Counted from the stretch's first letter, positions 1 through 12,131 are shown. The stretch is 64,000 nt of DNA from [Bacillus] selenitireducens MLS10 (GCF_000093085.1 NC_014219.1:2658384-2722383); one strand, 5' to 3'. Notes: generated by a model not told the origin, from the letters alone. Numbers and translations: made by a program.

Positions 1-12
1 ACAATTCTGTTC

Positions 13-58
13 AAAAAAAGCCCGGCTCTGCATGGGACATCCCAAAACAGGCCGGACT
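13..58 (-). terminator. Terminator after yrzB
   Basis: On the minus strand a GC-rich stem (AGTCCGGCCTG pairing with CAGAGCCGGGCT) is followed by a run of seven T. It lies about 25 bases past the yrzB stop and ends the ireB-ruvX-yrzB operon. Confidence 0.8.
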
Positions 59-82
59 TGATTGATGCTTGGCATCGGCGTA

Positions 83-385
83 TTACGATTCACCGTCATC
101 GGAGAAGGTGTTTAAGAGTTCCTCAACCATTTCCCATTCTTCATCAGATTCAATCGGGAACAGCGTCATTTCACCCTGCTCGTCCTCTTCATAAAGAAAG
201 GCATGGACTTCCACTTCCTCTTCATCATCCGCCTGCGATCCTTCCGGTGTCACAACGATGTATGACTTTTCTGTAGCATCCACATCGAAAGTAAACAGGA
301 CCTCAAACAGATGCTCGTCTCCATTCTCATCAGGGATGACAATACGTTCTGTTTCCTGCGGTTCGTGTATTTGATAATCAGACAT
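83..385 (-). CDS. yrzB: DUF1292 family protein YrzB
   Basis: Small very acidic protein of 100 residues, rich in Asp and Glu (DEEEVEVHAFLYEEDE near the middle), matching the DUF1292 (YrzB) family of Firmicutes. No biochemical role is established for the family. It is the last gene of the conserved ireB-ruvX-yrzB cluster, 20 bases after the ruvX stop, with an AAAGGAG ribosome site ahead of the ATG. The order alaS-ireB-ruvX-yrzB is the same as in B. subtilis, which supports the assignment more than any single motif does. Confidence 0.88.
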   Translation of the reverse strand: MSDYQIHEPQETERIVIPDENGDEHLFEVLFTFDVDATEKSYIVVTPEGSQADDEEEVEVHAFLYEEDEQGEMTLFPIESDEEWEMVEELLNTFSDDGES

Positions 386-405
386 GTCTCATTCTCCTTT
401 ATTTA

Positions 406-822
406 TCATGATCTTGAGTCCAGATACCCCTGCAGTATAAAAACCGCAGCCATTTTATCGATCACATTCTTGCGCTTCTTCCGACTGACGTCGGCACTGA
501 TCAGTGTTTTCTCTGCAGCTGCCGTTGTCAGCCGCTCATCCCAGAGAATAACCGGAAGACCGGTTGCCTCTTTCAGCGACTCGGCAAAGGCCTGGCATAG
601 CTCGCCGCTCGGTCCGATCGTCCCGTTCATGTTCTTCGGAAGGCCCACAACAATCTGTTCCGCACCTTCTTCTTCAACAAGATCCACGATCCGTTGAACG
701 TCTTCGTTTTCTTTGCCTTTCTTACGCCGGTGCGTTTCGACGCCCTGTGCCGTCCACCCAAAGGGATCACTCACGGCAATCCCGATCGTTTTCGTACCGA
801 CGTCCAGACCGATTATTTTCAT
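406..822 (-). CDS. ruvX: Holliday junction resolvase-like RuvX (YqgF family)
   Basis: 138 residues, the usual length for the YqgF/RuvX family with an RNase H fold. Visible motifs are the N-terminal [13 protein letters not shown] containing the first catalytic Asp, [17 protein letters not shown] and the C-terminal [14 protein letters not shown] carrying the last acidic residues. Family members are nucleases linked to 16S/23S pre-rRNA 5' end processing in E. coli and proposed as Holliday junction resolvases in Gram-positives. Its ATG overlaps the ireB stop by four bases (ATGA), so the two are translationally coupled. Called yrrK in B. subtilis. Confidence 0.93.
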   Translation of the reverse strand: MKIIGLDVGTKTIGIAVSDPFGWTAQGVETHRRKKGKENEDVQRIVDLVEEEGAEQIVVGLPKNMNGTIGPSGELCQAFAESLKEATGLPVILWDERLTTAAAEKTLISADVSRKKRKNVIDKMAAVFILQGYLDSRS

Positions 823-1100
823 TCCTCTTCCTTCTCTTCTTGCATATGATGAGCGAGATAGGATCGTACAAGTTCTTCGATCAACTCGTCACGTTCCACC
901 TTCCGAATCAGTGTACGGGCATCATTGTGACGGGGAATATAAGCCGGATCTCCTGACAACAGATAGCCGACGATCTGGTTGATCGGGTGATATCCTTTAT
1001 CATCCAGTGCACTGTACACCTTCAAAAGAACAGATTTCACATCGTCGTTCATCGCATCATCATTAAAATTGAATTTCATTGTGTGATCCTGGGATCCCAT
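819..1100 (-). CDS. ireB: IreB family regulatory phosphoprotein (UPF0297, YrzL)
   Basis: About 93 residues. The block [19 protein letters not shown] and the following basic segment are the hallmark of UPF0297/IreB. In Enterococcus faecalis IreB is a substrate of the Ser/Thr kinase IreK and negatively controls cephalosporin resistance; the role in Bacillus is less clear. I place the start at the ATG giving [10 protein letters not shown] because a GAGAGGTGG ribosome site sits seven bases upstream; an earlier in-frame ATG lies inside that ribosome site. First gene of ireB-ruvX-yrzB, behind alaS. Confidence 0.9.
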   Translation of the reverse strand: MGSQDHTMKFNFNDDAMNDDVKSVLLKVYSALDDKGYHPINQIVGYLLSGDPAYIPRHNDARTLIRKVERDELIEELVRSYLAHHMQEEKEEE

Positions 1101-1209
1101 AACACACCCACCTCTCAAAGTTCTTGCAAATAAACATGATTTCTTAGCGGATTTCCTGCGTCATTATTGTATTGGATTCTATTTCTATTGTACATGAAAA
1201 CGAATGAAA

Positions 1210-3843
1210 TCACATGCTTTTTATTAATTCAGGCACTTTTTTCAACGCTTCAGGAAGAGCATCCGGATTCTTGCCGCCAGCCTGTGCCATATCAGGACGA
1301 CCACCTCCGCCGCCGCCGCACATCCCCGCGATTTCCTTCACCAGATTACCGGCATGATACCCTTCTGTGACATAATCTTTTGACACACTCGCGACAATAC
1401 TGACTTTGTCACCGGTGACAGCACCAATCACAATAATTCCGGATGGAATCTTCTCTTTCAGCGTGTCTGCCGTCTTACGCAGGGTATTCATATCCTTTGC
1501 TTCGACCTGCTTATAAAGGACGGGGATTCCTTCGATTGTCTCCACGTCATCAAGAACGGACCCTGCTTCGAGATTGCTGAGCTTGGCTGAGAGGGATTCC
1601 ACTTCCTTGTCCTTCTCTCTTAACTGCTTTTGCAGCTGATCGACCCGGTATGGCACATCTGCCACCTTCGTCTTCAGCTTTGCAGCCGCTTCATCAAGAT
1701 AGGCAAGCTGATGATTCATGAACTCGTATGCACCCTTTCCGGTAACGGCCTCCACACGTCTGACCCCGGCACCGATACCTGCCTCAGAGACGAGCTTGAA
1801 AAGACCGATTTCAGCAGTGTTCTGCACGTGACAGCCTCCACACAGCTCCAAACTGTATTCGCCGACCTGAACGACGCGGACTTCTTTCCCGTATTTCTCA
1901 CCGAAAAGCGCCATTGCGCCCATTTCTTTTGCATGGTCGATGCTCGTATTCATGATCTCAACCGGAATCGATGCCCAAATTTTTTCGTTGACAATCGCTT
2001 CCACTCGATTAACCTCTTCTTCGGTCATCTGACCGAAGTGGGAAAAGTCAAAACGGAGTCTGTCGTCCCCGACAGAAGAACCGGCCTGGTTCACGTGTTC
2101 ACCGAGGACATCCTTCAATGCCTGGTGTAAAAGATGCGTAGCCGTATGATTCTTGATGATCGCTTTTCGCATCCGTTCTTTGACTTCGGCTGTTACCGCT
2201 GCACCAGCTTTCAGTGTACCTTCCGAGATCTTTCCGATATGCAGATGCTGACCATTCGGCGCCTTCTTCACATCGTCTACTTCAACGGTTACACCCTCAG
2301 CGTGGACGGTGCCCTGATCCGCCAGCTGTCCGCCGCTTTCCGCATAAAAAGGCGTTCTTGTGAGCATAAACTGTATCTCATCGCCTTCTGTTGCAAAATC
2401 AACCCGGCTTCCATCTTTCACGATCGCTGAGACCGTACCTTCATCTTGCAGGTGTGTATAACCCGTAAATGAACTGGCTTCTTCAATGCTGCCGAGAACT
2501 TCATCCTGAAGCTGCATGGATCCGGAATCCTGACGGGCGGAACGGGCTCTGTCACGCTGCGCTTTCATTTCTTTGTCAAAACCGGCTTTATCTACGGTCA
2601 AACCGGCTTCCTCGACGTATTCTTCCGTCAGATCGACTGGAAATCCGTACGTATCATACAGTTTGAAGACGGCCTCACCCGAAATGTCTGTCTGCCCATT
2701 TTCCTTGGCTTCTTTAATCAGGTTAACGATCATGTTCATCCCGTCCTGGAGAGTTTCATGGAACCGGTCTTCTTCCGTTTTTACCACTTTGGCGATAAAG
2801 TCCGCTTTCTCCCCCACCTCGGGATAAAACTCCGTCATGATCGACCCAACCACAGGGACCAGCTTATACATAAATGCATCATCGAGACCGAGCTGCTTGG
2901 CATAACGCACCGCCCGTCTCAACAGACGTCGCAGGACATACCCGCGCCCCTCGTTGGAAGGCAAGGCACCATCAGAAATCGCAAATGTCACCGTGCGGAT
3001 ATGATCGGCGATGACTTTAAACGCGGTATCCGCCTGGTCATCTTCCCCATACGTTTTGCCGGACAGGCGCTCTGTTTCCTCAATGAGCGGTACAAACAGG
3101 TCCGTATCGAAATTGGTCCGTGCATCCTGAATGACTGAAACCATGCGTTCAAGTCCCATGCCGGTATCAATATTTTTCTTCGGAAGAGGCGTGTAGCTGC
3201 CGTCCGGGTTGTGATTGAACTGGCTGAATACCAGGTTCCAAATCTCCAGGTGCCGCTCATTTTCACCGCCGGGGAACATTTCCGGATCATTCGGGTCGTT
3301 GCCGTATGCTTCTCCGCGGTCGTAAAAGATTTCGGTATTTGGTCCACACGGTCCTTCACCAATATCCCAGAAATTCTCTTCCAGGCGGATAATCCGTTCT
3401 TTCGGCAAACCGACTTTCTGATGCCAGATTTCAAAGGCTTCATCATCTTCCGGATAGATCGTAACAGCGAGTTTATCCGCATCGAAACCGATCCAGCGTT
3501 TGTCTGTGAGAAATTCCCATGCCCAGAGGATCGCTTCTTCCTTAAAATAGTCTCCAATAGAGAAATTACCGAGCATCTCAAAAAAGGTATGATGGCGCGC
3601 TGTTTTCCCCACATTTTCGATGTCGTTTGTACGAATGGATTTTTGGGCATTGACAATCCGCGGATTGTCCGGAATCACCCGTCCGTCAAAATACTTCTTC
3701 AGCGTTGCAACCCCGCTGTTAATCCACAGCAACGACGGATCTTCATGGGGAACGAGTGATGCACTCGGCTCCACTGCATGTCCTTTCTCCTTAAAAAAAT
3801 CCAGATACATTTGCCTTACTTCTGCAGATGTTAATCGTTTCAT
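1210..3843 (-). CDS. alaS: Alanyl-tRNA synthetase
   Basis: 877 residues, normal length for AlaRS, which charges tRNA-Ala. The N-terminal class II catalytic core begins [17 protein letters not shown]. The editing domain shows the zinc motifs [11 protein letters not shown] and CGGCHVQNT, and the C-terminal C-Ala domain has a Gly-rich stretch [15 protein letters not shown]. The open frame continues 53 codons further upstream, but that part is the T-box leader terminator and antiterminator, and the homologous start MKRLT follows a GGAGGGTATAAC ribosome site, so I use the ATG at 3843. It has its own promoter and T-box leader. ireB follows 109 bases downstream. Confidence 0.97.
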   Translation of the reverse strand: MKRLTSAEVRQMYLDFFKEKGHAVEPSASLVPHEDPSLLWINSGVATLKKYFDGRVIPDNPRIVNAQKSIRTNDIENVGKTARHHTFFEMLGNFSIGDYFKEEAILWAWEFLTDKRWIGFDADKLAVTIYPEDDEAFEIWHQKVGLPKERIIRLEENFWDIGEGPCGPNTEIFYDRGEAYGNDPNDPEMFPGGENERHLEIWNLVFSQFNHNPDGSYTPLPKKNIDTGMGLERMVSVIQDARTNFDTDLFVPLIEETERLSGKTYGEDDQADTAFKVIADHIRTVTFAISDGALPSNEGRGYVLRRLLRRAVRYAKQLGLDDAFMYKLVPVVGSIMTEFYPEVGEKADFIAKVVKTEEDRFHETLQDGMNMIVNLIKEAKENGQTDISGEAVFKLYDTYGFPVDLTEEYVEEAGLTVDKAGFDKEMKAQRDRARSARQDSGSMQLQDEVLGSIEEASSFTGYTHLQDEGTVSAIVKDGSRVDFATEGDEIQFMLTRTPFYAESGGQLADQGTVHAEGVTVEVDDVKKAPNGQHLHIGKISEGTLKAGAAVTAEVKERMRKAIIKNHTATHLLHQALKDVLGEHVNQAGSSVGDDRLRFDFSHFGQMTEEEVNRVEAIVNEKIWASIPVEIMNTSIDHAKEMGAMALFGEKYGKEVRVVQVGEYSLELCGGCHVQNTAEIGLFKLVSEAGIGAGVRRVEAVTGKGAYEFMNHQLAYLDEAAAKLKTKVADVPYRVDQLQKQLREKDKEVESLSAKLSNLEAGSVLDDVETIEGIPVLYKQVEAKDMNTLRKTADTLKEKIPSGIIVIGAVTGDKVSIVASVSKDYVTEGYHAGNLVKEIAGMCGGGGGGRPDMAQAGGKNPDALPEALKKVPELIKSM

Positions 3844-3924
3844 TGTTATACCCTCCTGTATGTTTGACTCATTCTGACTGTATTTAACCGGCGTCCTGTC
3901 AGTCGGCAGAATCGGCAAAGCAAT

Positions 3925-4164
3925 AAAAAACGCCCCTGTCTGCATGCAGACAGGGACGAGTATGCTCGCGGTACCACCCATGTTACCGATGCAAACATAC
4001 ACCGGTCGCTTCAGACAGATAACGGCTGTTTAACCGGCAGGTTTTGGCCTGCTCTCAGGAGTAGCAACAGAAAAAGCCCAATCCCGGTTCTTCTTCCAGC
4101 CGCGGAAGAACCTCTCTGTCTGGCGGGTGATTTCCTTCGTCTCCGTCATCAATTTCAGTTTCCA
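3925..4164 (-). ncRNA. T-box leader of alaS (Ala specifier)
   Basis: The conserved T-box sequence GGGTGGTACCGCG is seen on the minus strand at about 3967-3979. It is followed by a terminator whose stem is a perfect palindrome (CCCTGTCTGCATGCAGACAGGG) plus a T6 run at 3925-3930. A GCT (Ala) triplet at 4063-4065, just before an ACTCCTGAGAG segment, is a good candidate for the specifier codon. Uncharged tRNA-Ala would stabilise the antiterminator and allow alaS transcription. The 5' end is estimated from the promoter. Confidence 0.92.
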
Positions 4165-4170
4165 CTAGCA

Positions 4171-4199
4171 ATTATAGAAAGATCGACGCCGTTTGTCAA
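4171..4199 (-). promoter_or_regulatory. SigA promoter of the alaS T-box transcript
   Basis: Perfect consensus: TTGACA at 4194-4199, a 17-base spacer and TATAAT at 4171-4176 on the minus strand. The -35 box overlaps the stop codon of recD2 (stop at 4196-4198), so alaS can be transcribed independently of the genes upstream. Confidence 0.88.
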
Positions 4200-6499
4200 C
4201 GTCCCTCTTCCTTTTCTTTGGCCGGTACAACTGACAGAAGCCTCTCCTTCAATGTCGTTCTTCTGAGGGTCTCTTCACCTGTCACTACCGCCTTCTCAAG
4301 AGCATCCCATTCTCCGCAAAGAATCAGGTATCCTTTGGCCCTCGTTGCACCTGTGTATATGAGCTTCTTTCTGAGCATCCGCCAATAGCTTTTCACAACG
4401 GGCATTACGACGATCGGAAACTCACTGCCCTGTGATTTATGAATCGTACAGCAATACGCATGGGTGATCATATTCAGATCATTCCGTTCATAATCGACTT
4501 CCTCCCCGTTAAAGGAAATCGTGATTTTCATGACTTTTTCAACGGTTTCTTTCGCCCTGATGATCGACACGATCTCTCCCCGGTCACCGTTAAAGACGTT
4601 ATTTTCCGGATCATTGATCAGTTGAAGGACCATATCGCCGACGCGGTAGGTCACCTCACCAAACTGCACTTCACGCACGCGTTCACGCTTCGGGTTAAAC
4701 AGATTCTGTAGCATGACGTTTAATGCGTCCACACCGGCCTCCCCTTTATACATCGGGGCGAGCACCTGTATATCCCTGGCGTGATAGCCCTTTTTCACTG
4801 CGCCTTCACAAACCTGTCTGACGATTGTCTGCACCCCTTGCGTCTGACAAGGGAAAAACCGCAAGTCTTTATTCGACGTATCGATTCCCTCCGGCGGCAA
4901 TCGGCTTTCTTTAATCTGATGGGAAAAATCGATGATTCTCGATCCTTCTTCCTGTCGGAAGATATCGACAAGCCGCACGTTCGGCGCCGCATCCGAGGCC
5001 AGCAGGTCCTCCAATACCTGACCCGGTCCGACGCTCGGAAGCTGATCCTCATCACCGACAAATATAACCTGCATCCAGGTCGGTGTCGCTTTTAAGAGCT
5101 GATTCATCAGCCACGTATCCACCATGGACACCTCATCAATGATCAGGAGCTCACCGTCAATGGGATCATCATCATCTTTTTCGAAATACCCTTCGTTTTC
5201 ACCTTTATAACCGAGGAGCCGGTGGATCGTGGAGGCCGGAAGTCCTGTGGATTCTGTCATTCGCTTTGCAGCGCGTCCTGTCGGTGCCGCCATGACAATC
5301 GGAAACGGGCCATCTTTTTTCCCGTACTCGGCAGGATCCACCGAGACGCCTTTCAGCCGGCCAAACACTTTGACAATTCCTTCAATGACAGTGGTTTTCC
5401 CTGTACCGGGTCCACCTGTCAGAATCATGACTGGTGAATGAAGACCTGTGAATACGGCTTCGCGCTGAGACTCCGCATAGGTGATGCCCAGTTCTTCCTC
5501 CACTTCGCCGAGGGCTTTGTATATTTCCGCCTCCGGAAACTGGTCCACCTGTTCCATCCGGTTTAACAGACGGTCCATATGGGTGACAATCCCCCGCTCC
5601 GCATGATAAAGCGACGGCACGAAGCAGCGTCCGTTTTCATAGCGGATTTTGTCTTCTTCTTCAAGTTCAAGGAGCTGTTGGCTGAGACTGCTCTCATCAA
5701 TGGGCTCCGTCACGCCGGCAGAAAGAAGCTGGTCTGCAAGAACAAGCAGCTCCGTCGCCTCGATATATGTATGACCGTTTGAGAAGGTCTCTTCCTGAAG
5801 ACAAAAGAGAAGCCCTGCTTTTAAACGGTCCCCGTGGTTCACGGTCAGTCCCTGCTTACGGCCAATCTGATCGGCTTTTTGAAAGCCGATGCCTTCGATG
5901 TCCTCCACAAGGCGATAGGGATTCTGTTCCATGATATCAAGGGCACTTTCCTGATAGGCCTGATAGACCTTCAGCGCCATCTTCACGCCAAATCCAAAAT
6001 CATACAGCTTTGTCAAAATACCCTCGATCCCCTGATCTTCTTTGAGCTGACTGACGAGGATCTCTTTTTTGGCTTCGTTCATGTTCGGAACGTCATCGAG
6101 TACCTTACGGTTTTCAAGAATTTTCGATATGGCGCTCTCACCGAGGACACTCACGATGGACTGGGCGGTTTTGCGGCCAATTCCTTCGAAACGGTCGCTC
6201 GACAAATACAGCACAATTCCCTCGCCCGTTTCCGGCATGACCGTTTCACAGGAATCAAACTGAAGCTGCCTGCCGTAAAGCGGATGTTCCGTCAGACTGC
6301 CTTCAAAGCGGTAAACCATATCTTTTTCAGGCGGTTTCATGGGACCGACTACCGTCATCTCTTTTTCATCGATGTCGTCACTCGCCTTTTTCACCCGGAT
6401 CTTCGCCACGGTATAGAGCGTTTCAGGTGCATGAAACACCTGGGCTATCAGTTCACCCTGTATGAACGTTTTTGTTTCGTTCTGTTCGTCAGCCATCAT
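4196..6499 (-). CDS. recD2: ATP-dependent DNA helicase RecD2 (YrrC)
   Basis: 767 residues, RecD2 length (B. subtilis YrrC is about 800). The N-terminal extension carries helix-hairpin-helix repeats, as in RecD2 enzymes that work without RecBC. The helicase core shows Walker A GGPGTGKTTVIEG near residue 365, Walker B LIIDEVSMVD and a C-terminal UvrD-like segment TIHKSQGSEFP. It is a 5'-3' SF1 helicase involved in replication fork progress and repair. Two adjacent ATG codons open the frame; the second (6496) has better spacing from the GGGGA ribosome site, so the protein may be one residue shorter. It lies about 28 bases after yrrB. Confidence 0.95.
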   Translation of the reverse strand: MMADEQNETKTFIQGELIAQVFHAPETLYTVAKIRVKKASDDIDEKEMTVVGPMKPPEKDMVYRFEGSLTEHPLYGRQLQFDSCETVMPETGEGIVLYLSSDRFEGIGRKTAQSIVSVLGESAISKILENRKVLDDVPNMNEAKKEILVSQLKEDQGIEGILTKLYDFGFGVKMALKVYQAYQESALDIMEQNPYRLVEDIEGIGFQKADQIGRKQGLTVNHGDRLKAGLLFCLQEETFSNGHTYIEATELLVLADQLLSAGVTEPIDESSLSQQLLELEEEDKIRYENGRCFVPSLYHAERGIVTHMDRLLNRMEQVDQFPEAEIYKALGEVEEELGITYAESQREAVFTGLHSPVMILTGGPGTGKTTVIEGIVKVFGRLKGVSVDPAEYGKKDGPFPIVMAAPTGRAAKRMTESTGLPASTIHRLLGYKGENEGYFEKDDDDPIDGELLIIDEVSMVDTWLMNQLLKATPTWMQVIFVGDEDQLPSVGPGQVLEDLLASDAAPNVRLVDIFRQEEGSRIIDFSHQIKESRLPPEGIDTSNKDLRFFPCQTQGVQTIVRQVCEGAVKKGYHARDIQVLAPMYKGEAGVDALNVMLQNLFNPKRERVREVQFGEVTYRVGDMVLQLINDPENNVFNGDRGEIVSIIRAKETVEKVMKITISFNGEEVDYERNDLNMITHAYCCTIHKSQGSEFPIVVMPVVKSYWRMLRKKLIYTGATRAKGYLILCGEWDALEKAVVTGEETLRRTTLKERLLSVVPAKEKEEGR

Positions 6500-6527
6500 C
6501 GATTCCCCGATTCACCGATAGTCTTGT

Positions 6528-7199
6528 TTACTCGCTGCCTTCCCCGTTCAACACCGCATCCATCTGTTTCTTTCCGTTCGCACTGAGCGCATGATCCGGC
6601 TGAATGGCAAGGGAGCGCTCAAAAGCATCCAGGGCTTTTTCGGCATCGTCCTGATAGGCATAGGCAACGCCGAGGTTAAACCAGCTGTCTGCGTGGGCAT
6701 CATCGAGCTCGTTCACCCGTAAAAAAGCCTCAACCGCCTCACTGATATGCTCCGTTTGGGCCAGACTGAGGCCATAGTGAAACCATGCGTCCACATCAGA
6801 CGGATTTTGATCAACGGCGGTTTTCAGCTGTGCTGAGGCCCGTAAAAAGTCGTTCTGCTGGTAATGGCACATCCCGAGCATGTAGTACACGTCGGCCTCA
6901 ACCAGACCGAGCTTCAGTGCTTCCTGATAAGCCGCTGCCGATTCAGGGAACTGCTCGAGGTTATAAAGAGCGTTCCCCTTCCCGTATGCAGCTGTTGCCT
7001 GACTCCCGTCAAGAGAAAGTGCACGGTCAAAAAACACCGTGGCCTTTTCGTTCTCACCGACGGCGGACAAAAGATTTCCAAAGTTGATATATCCGACCGG
7101 ATCCTTCGGGTTCTCTTCAATACTCTCATTTAACAGCTTTGCCGCTGTTTCAAGTTCGCCGTCCTGCATTGCTTTTACTGCCTGCTGATTCTTATCCAC
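6528..7199 (-). CDS. yrrB: TPR-repeat protein YrrB
   Basis: About 223 residues made almost entirely of tetratricopeptide repeats (motifs such as AYGKGNALYNLEQFPESAAAY and DSWFNLGVAYAYQDDAEKAL spaced by 34 residues), a protein-protein interaction scaffold. B. subtilis YrrB sits in the same place between mnmA and recD2 and was proposed to help assemble the sulfur relay for tRNA modification; that role is inferred from context. I choose the GTG at 7199 because AGAGGTG lies seven bases upstream; an earlier GTG at 7208 overlaps that ribosome site. Confidence 0.85.
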   Translation of the reverse strand: MDKNQQAVKAMQDGELETAAKLLNESIEENPKDPVGYINFGNLLSAVGENEKATVFFDRALSLDGSQATAAYGKGNALYNLEQFPESAAAYQEALKLGLVEADVYYMLGMCHYQQNDFLRASAQLKTAVDQNPSDVDAWFHYGLSLAQTEHISEAVEAFLRVNELDDAHADSWFNLGVAYAYQDDAEKALDAFERSLAIQPDHALSANGKKQMDAVLNGEGSE

Positions 7200-7204
7200 A
7201 CCGT

Positions 7205-9495
<2,291 letters not shown>

Positions 9496-9523
9496 TTTGT
9501 TTCACCTCTCTTTATTCAGATGA

Positions 9524-9943
9524 TCAGATATAGAACATGTAATTTTCCTGATCTTCTTCTCCCTCATAATTCGCCAGATCCTCGAGGGTGGTTGAATCAA
9601 GAACGTCTTTGACCGCATCACGGATTTTGATCCGGAGATCCCGCTTTGCAGGCTCTTCATCGTCGATGATCTCAACGGGTGTGATCGGACCTTCGAGAAC
9701 CCGGATCACATCGCCCGCTGTAATCGATTCGGGCTCTTTTGCAAGCATATAGCCCCCGTAAGCACCCCGCACACTCTTCACGAGCGCAGCGTTTCGAAGC
9801 GGTGCAATCAGCTGTTCGAGGTAATGTTCTGACAACGCATGTTCATGCGCAATTGATTTTAACGACACAGGACCTTCACCATATTTTCTGGCAAGTGCCA
9901 TCATAATCGTTAATCCATAACGTCCTTTAGTTGATATTTTCAA
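9524..9943 (-). CDS. cymR: Rrf2-family regulator CymR
   Basis: 139 residues, nearly collinear with B. subtilis CymR: MKISTKGRYGLTIMMALARK, winged helix segment LSEHYLEQLIAPLRNA, then VRGAYGGYMLAKEP and TTLEDLANYEGEEDQENY at the end. CymR is the master repressor of cysteine and sulfur metabolism and acts with CysK. It lacks the three-cysteine iron-sulfur motif of IscR, as CymR does. Placement just before iscS links it to sulfur traffic. Its start overlaps the 3' end of the upstream membrane protein gene by 17 bases. Confidence 0.95.
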   Translation of the reverse strand: MKISTKGRYGLTIMMALARKYGEGPVSLKSIAHEHALSEHYLEQLIAPLRNAALVKSVRGAYGGYMLAKEPESITAGDVIRVLEGPITPVEIIDDEEPAKRDLRIKIRDAVKDVLDSTTLEDLANYEGEEDQENYMFYI

Positions 9944-10550
9944 ACCGCATCCCTCTCTCTTCCATTCGATTGTTCATCCATTTGTCACAGATGGACAGTG
10001 ACCAGCCGGTAATATGTCCGATCGCGAGACTGAATATGATCGTACCGATAAACACCGGGCCCCCAATCAGCCAGCCCGCTACCAAGACACTTCCTTCCAT
10101 ATAAAGGCGAACGCGTGCCACAGAGAGCGGGGACCGCTCTGCAATGGCAAGCATCACACTGTCCCTCGGTCCGGCTCCCATTCTCGGGGATATATAGATC
10201 CCAATTCCAAATCCCATAACCCCGATCCCAACAATCAAAAACAGGATCTTGACAAGCATCAGGTCAGGAACCGGAATCAGAAACAAAAATGTATCGACAA
10301 ACATGCCAACGAGCAGCATATTTAAATAAGCCCCTGCTTTTGGCCACTCTCTCGTGATGAGACCTGCGACTGCCAAAAGCAATCCGCCCATGATAATCGT
10401 CCAGGTACCCACCGTCAGACCGATCTGCATAAAGAGTCCGACATGCAGAACATCCCAAGGGGCACTCCCGAGTTCAGCACGGATCATCAATGCAATACCG
10501 AAACTCATCACAATCAGTCCAGCGGTAAAAACAGCCCACCGGAACCACAT
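9927..10550 (-). CDS. YczE/YyaS/YitT-family membrane protein
   Basis: 207 residues, mostly hydrophobic, with about five membrane helices. The stretch GIALMIRAELGSAPWDV followed by LTVGTWTIIMGG is typical of the YczE/YyaS family of Bacillus, whose transport substrate, if any, is unknown (YczE has been linked to surfactin production). It overlaps cymR by 17 bases, suggesting co-transcription, although this gene is not next to cymR in B. subtilis. A minus-strand TATAAT at about 10584-10589 upstream could serve as its promoter. The exact function cannot be given. Confidence 0.8.
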   Translation of the reverse strand: MWFRWAVFTAGLIVMSFGIALMIRAELGSAPWDVLHVGLFMQIGLTVGTWTIIMGGLLLAVAGLITREWPKAGAYLNMLLVGMFVDTFLFLIPVPDLMLVKILFLIVGIGVMGFGIGIYISPRMGAGPRDSVMLAIAERSPLSVARVRLYMEGSVLVAGWLIGGPVFIGTIIFSLAIGHITGWSLSICDKWMNNRMEERGMRFENIN

Positions 10551-10677
10551 ACAACCACCAGCTTTCCATCTCTTCAGTCACTTTATTATAGCACAGTTAA
10601 TTACAACCTTAAATTAGCCAAACTTCTTGCATTTTAGCCTGTCCTGAGGGAAAATGCAATGGATACATAAGGGACTG

Positions 10678-10706
10678 GCAAATCCGGTATCCAATACCGG
10701 ATTTGC
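10678..10706. repeat. Perfect 13-bp inverted repeat upstream of rarA
   Basis: GCAAATCCGGTAT, a CCA loop and ATACCGGATTTGC form a perfect hairpin or operator-like palindrome. It ends 49 bases before the rarA ATG and is not followed by a T run, so it does not look like a terminator. A second, weaker repeat (TGCATTTT with AAAATGCA) lies just upstream at 10629-10659. Confidence 0.8.
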
Positions 10707-10755
10707 AGATGAATTCTTCTGACCAGAAACATAGAATCGAAAGGAGCGGTTTCCA

Positions 10756-12087
10756 ATGGATCTGTTTTCCACACCACCGGAACAGGAGCGGCCTAAAGGC
10801 CCACTCGCTGCAAGAATGCGCCCTGTGACACTCGATGAAATATTCGGACAAACCCATATTATCGGAGAAGGAACCCTTCTAAGACGCGCGATCGAAGCAG
10901 ACAGACTGTCTCCGATGATTTTTCACGGACCGCCCGGCACCGGCAAAACAACCCTGGCCAAAGTCATTGCCAATACCACGGCTGCGGCTTTTGAGCAGCT
11001 GAATGCCGTCACCGCAGGAATTAAAGACGTCCGCGAAATGGTCAGTCAGGCAAAAAGCAGGCTAGACTACGATCATAAACGGACCGTTCTCTTCATCGAT
11101 GAAATTCACCGATTCAATAAAGGACAGCAGGATGCCCTGTTGCCCCACGTGGAGGATGGCACGGTAATCCTCATTGGGGCCACCACTGAGAACCCCATGT
11201 TTGAAGTGAATCCGGCACTGATTTCCCGTTCAAGACTGTTTCGTCTTGAACTGCTTTCGGATGGGGATATGCGCAAAGTCCTTGAACACGCCCTGAACGA
11301 TGCAAAGCGCGGATTTGGCGATTACCAGGTCTCCTTTTCCGAAGAAGCATTCAACCACATCATTGACGTTGCAGGCGGCGATGCCCGGACAGCATTAAAT
11401 GCCCTTGAACTGGCCGTACTGACCACAGACGCAGACGAAAATGAGGTGATCAGGATCGACCTCGAAACGGCAGAAGCCTCCATCCAGAGAAGGATGATCC
11501 GCTATGATAAAAAAGGTGACAATCACTATGATACCGTCTCAGCTTTTATCAAAAGCATCCGTGGCAGCGATCCTGATGCAACGCTCTATTGGCTCGCCAA
11601 AATGATCTATGCCGGAGAAGAACCGCGATTTATCGCAAGACGGATCTATGTGCATGCCGCTGAAGACGTCGGGCTTGCAGATCCGAATGCGCTCCTTGTC
11701 GCACAGGCAGCCTTTGATGCCGTGGAATTTCTCGGCATGCCCGAAGCCCGGATCCCGCTCGCGGAGGCAGCCCTCTATCTCGCAACTGCTCCAAAAAGTA
11801 ACGCTGTCATCAAAGGGATCGACGCGGCCCTTGAAACCGTTCAAAAAGAACGTCCTGGCGAAGTGCCGGTGCATCTCAGGGACGCTCACTATAAGGGAGC
11901 ATCCAAACTCGGACACGGAGAAGGCTACCTCTATCCGCATCATTATAATCACCATTATGTCGTTCAACAGTATCTGCCTGACAGCTTAAAAGACAAGCGG
12001 TTTTATGAACCTTCTGTCAACGGGTACGAGAAGACCGTTTTGAAACGGCTCGACTACTTTGAAGAACGGAAAAAGACCGGAAAATAA
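10756..12087 (+). CDS. rarA: Replication-associated recombination AAA ATPase RarA (MgsA)
   Basis: 443 residues, full length for RarA. Near the N-terminus is Walker A GPPGTGKTTLAK (about residues 57-68), then Walker B FIDEIHRFNKGQQDALLP, sensor GATTENP and the C-terminal helical domain with AALYLATAPKSNAV and YPHHYNHHYV. RarA acts at stalled replication forks together with RecA and the clamp loader. It is the only gene on the plus strand in the first 40 kb. An AAAGGAG ribosome site precedes the ATG. Upstream lie two inverted repeats. Confidence 0.96.
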   Translation: MDLFSTPPEQERPKGPLAARMRPVTLDEIFGQTHIIGEGTLLRRAIEADRLSPMIFHGPPGTGKTTLAKVIANTTAAAFEQLNAVTAGIKDVREMVSQAKSRLDYDHKRTVLFIDEIHRFNKGQQDALLPHVEDGTVILIGATTENPMFEVNPALISRSRLFRLELLSDGDMRKVLEHALNDAKRGFGDYQVSFSEEAFNHIIDVAGGDARTALNALELAVLTTDADENEVIRIDLETAEASIQRRMIRYDKKGDNHYDTVSAFIKSIRGSDPDATLYWLAKMIYAGEEPRFIARRIYVHAAEDVGLADPNALLVAQAAFDAVEFLGMPEARIPLAEAALYLATAPKSNAVIKGIDAALETVQKERPGEVPVHLRDAHYKGASKLGHGEGYLYPHHYNHHYVVQQYLPDSLKDKRFYEPSVNGYEKTVLKRLDYFEERKKTGK

Positions 12088-12092
12088 TCAGA

Positions 12093-12131
12093 AAATGCCC
12101 TGGTGAGGAATCATCCTCAGTCAGGGCATTT
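12093..12131. terminator. Bidirectional terminator between rarA and doxX
   Basis: AAATGCCCTG and CAGGGCATTT form a 10-bp stem between the convergent rarA and doxX genes. The T tracts are short on both sides. Confidence 0.65.

Noticed and set aside
2988-3656. 222-codon minus-strand frame inside alaS
   Set aside because: Wrong-frame reading of a fully conserved AlaRS core; Arg and Ser rich.
3844-4002. 53-codon N-terminal extension of alaS
   Set aside because: This segment is the T-box antiterminator and terminator; the homologous protein start lies at 3843 with a ribosome site.
5834-6586. 250-codon plus-strand open frame over recD2
   Set aside because: Shadow of recD2; no ribosome site or domain.
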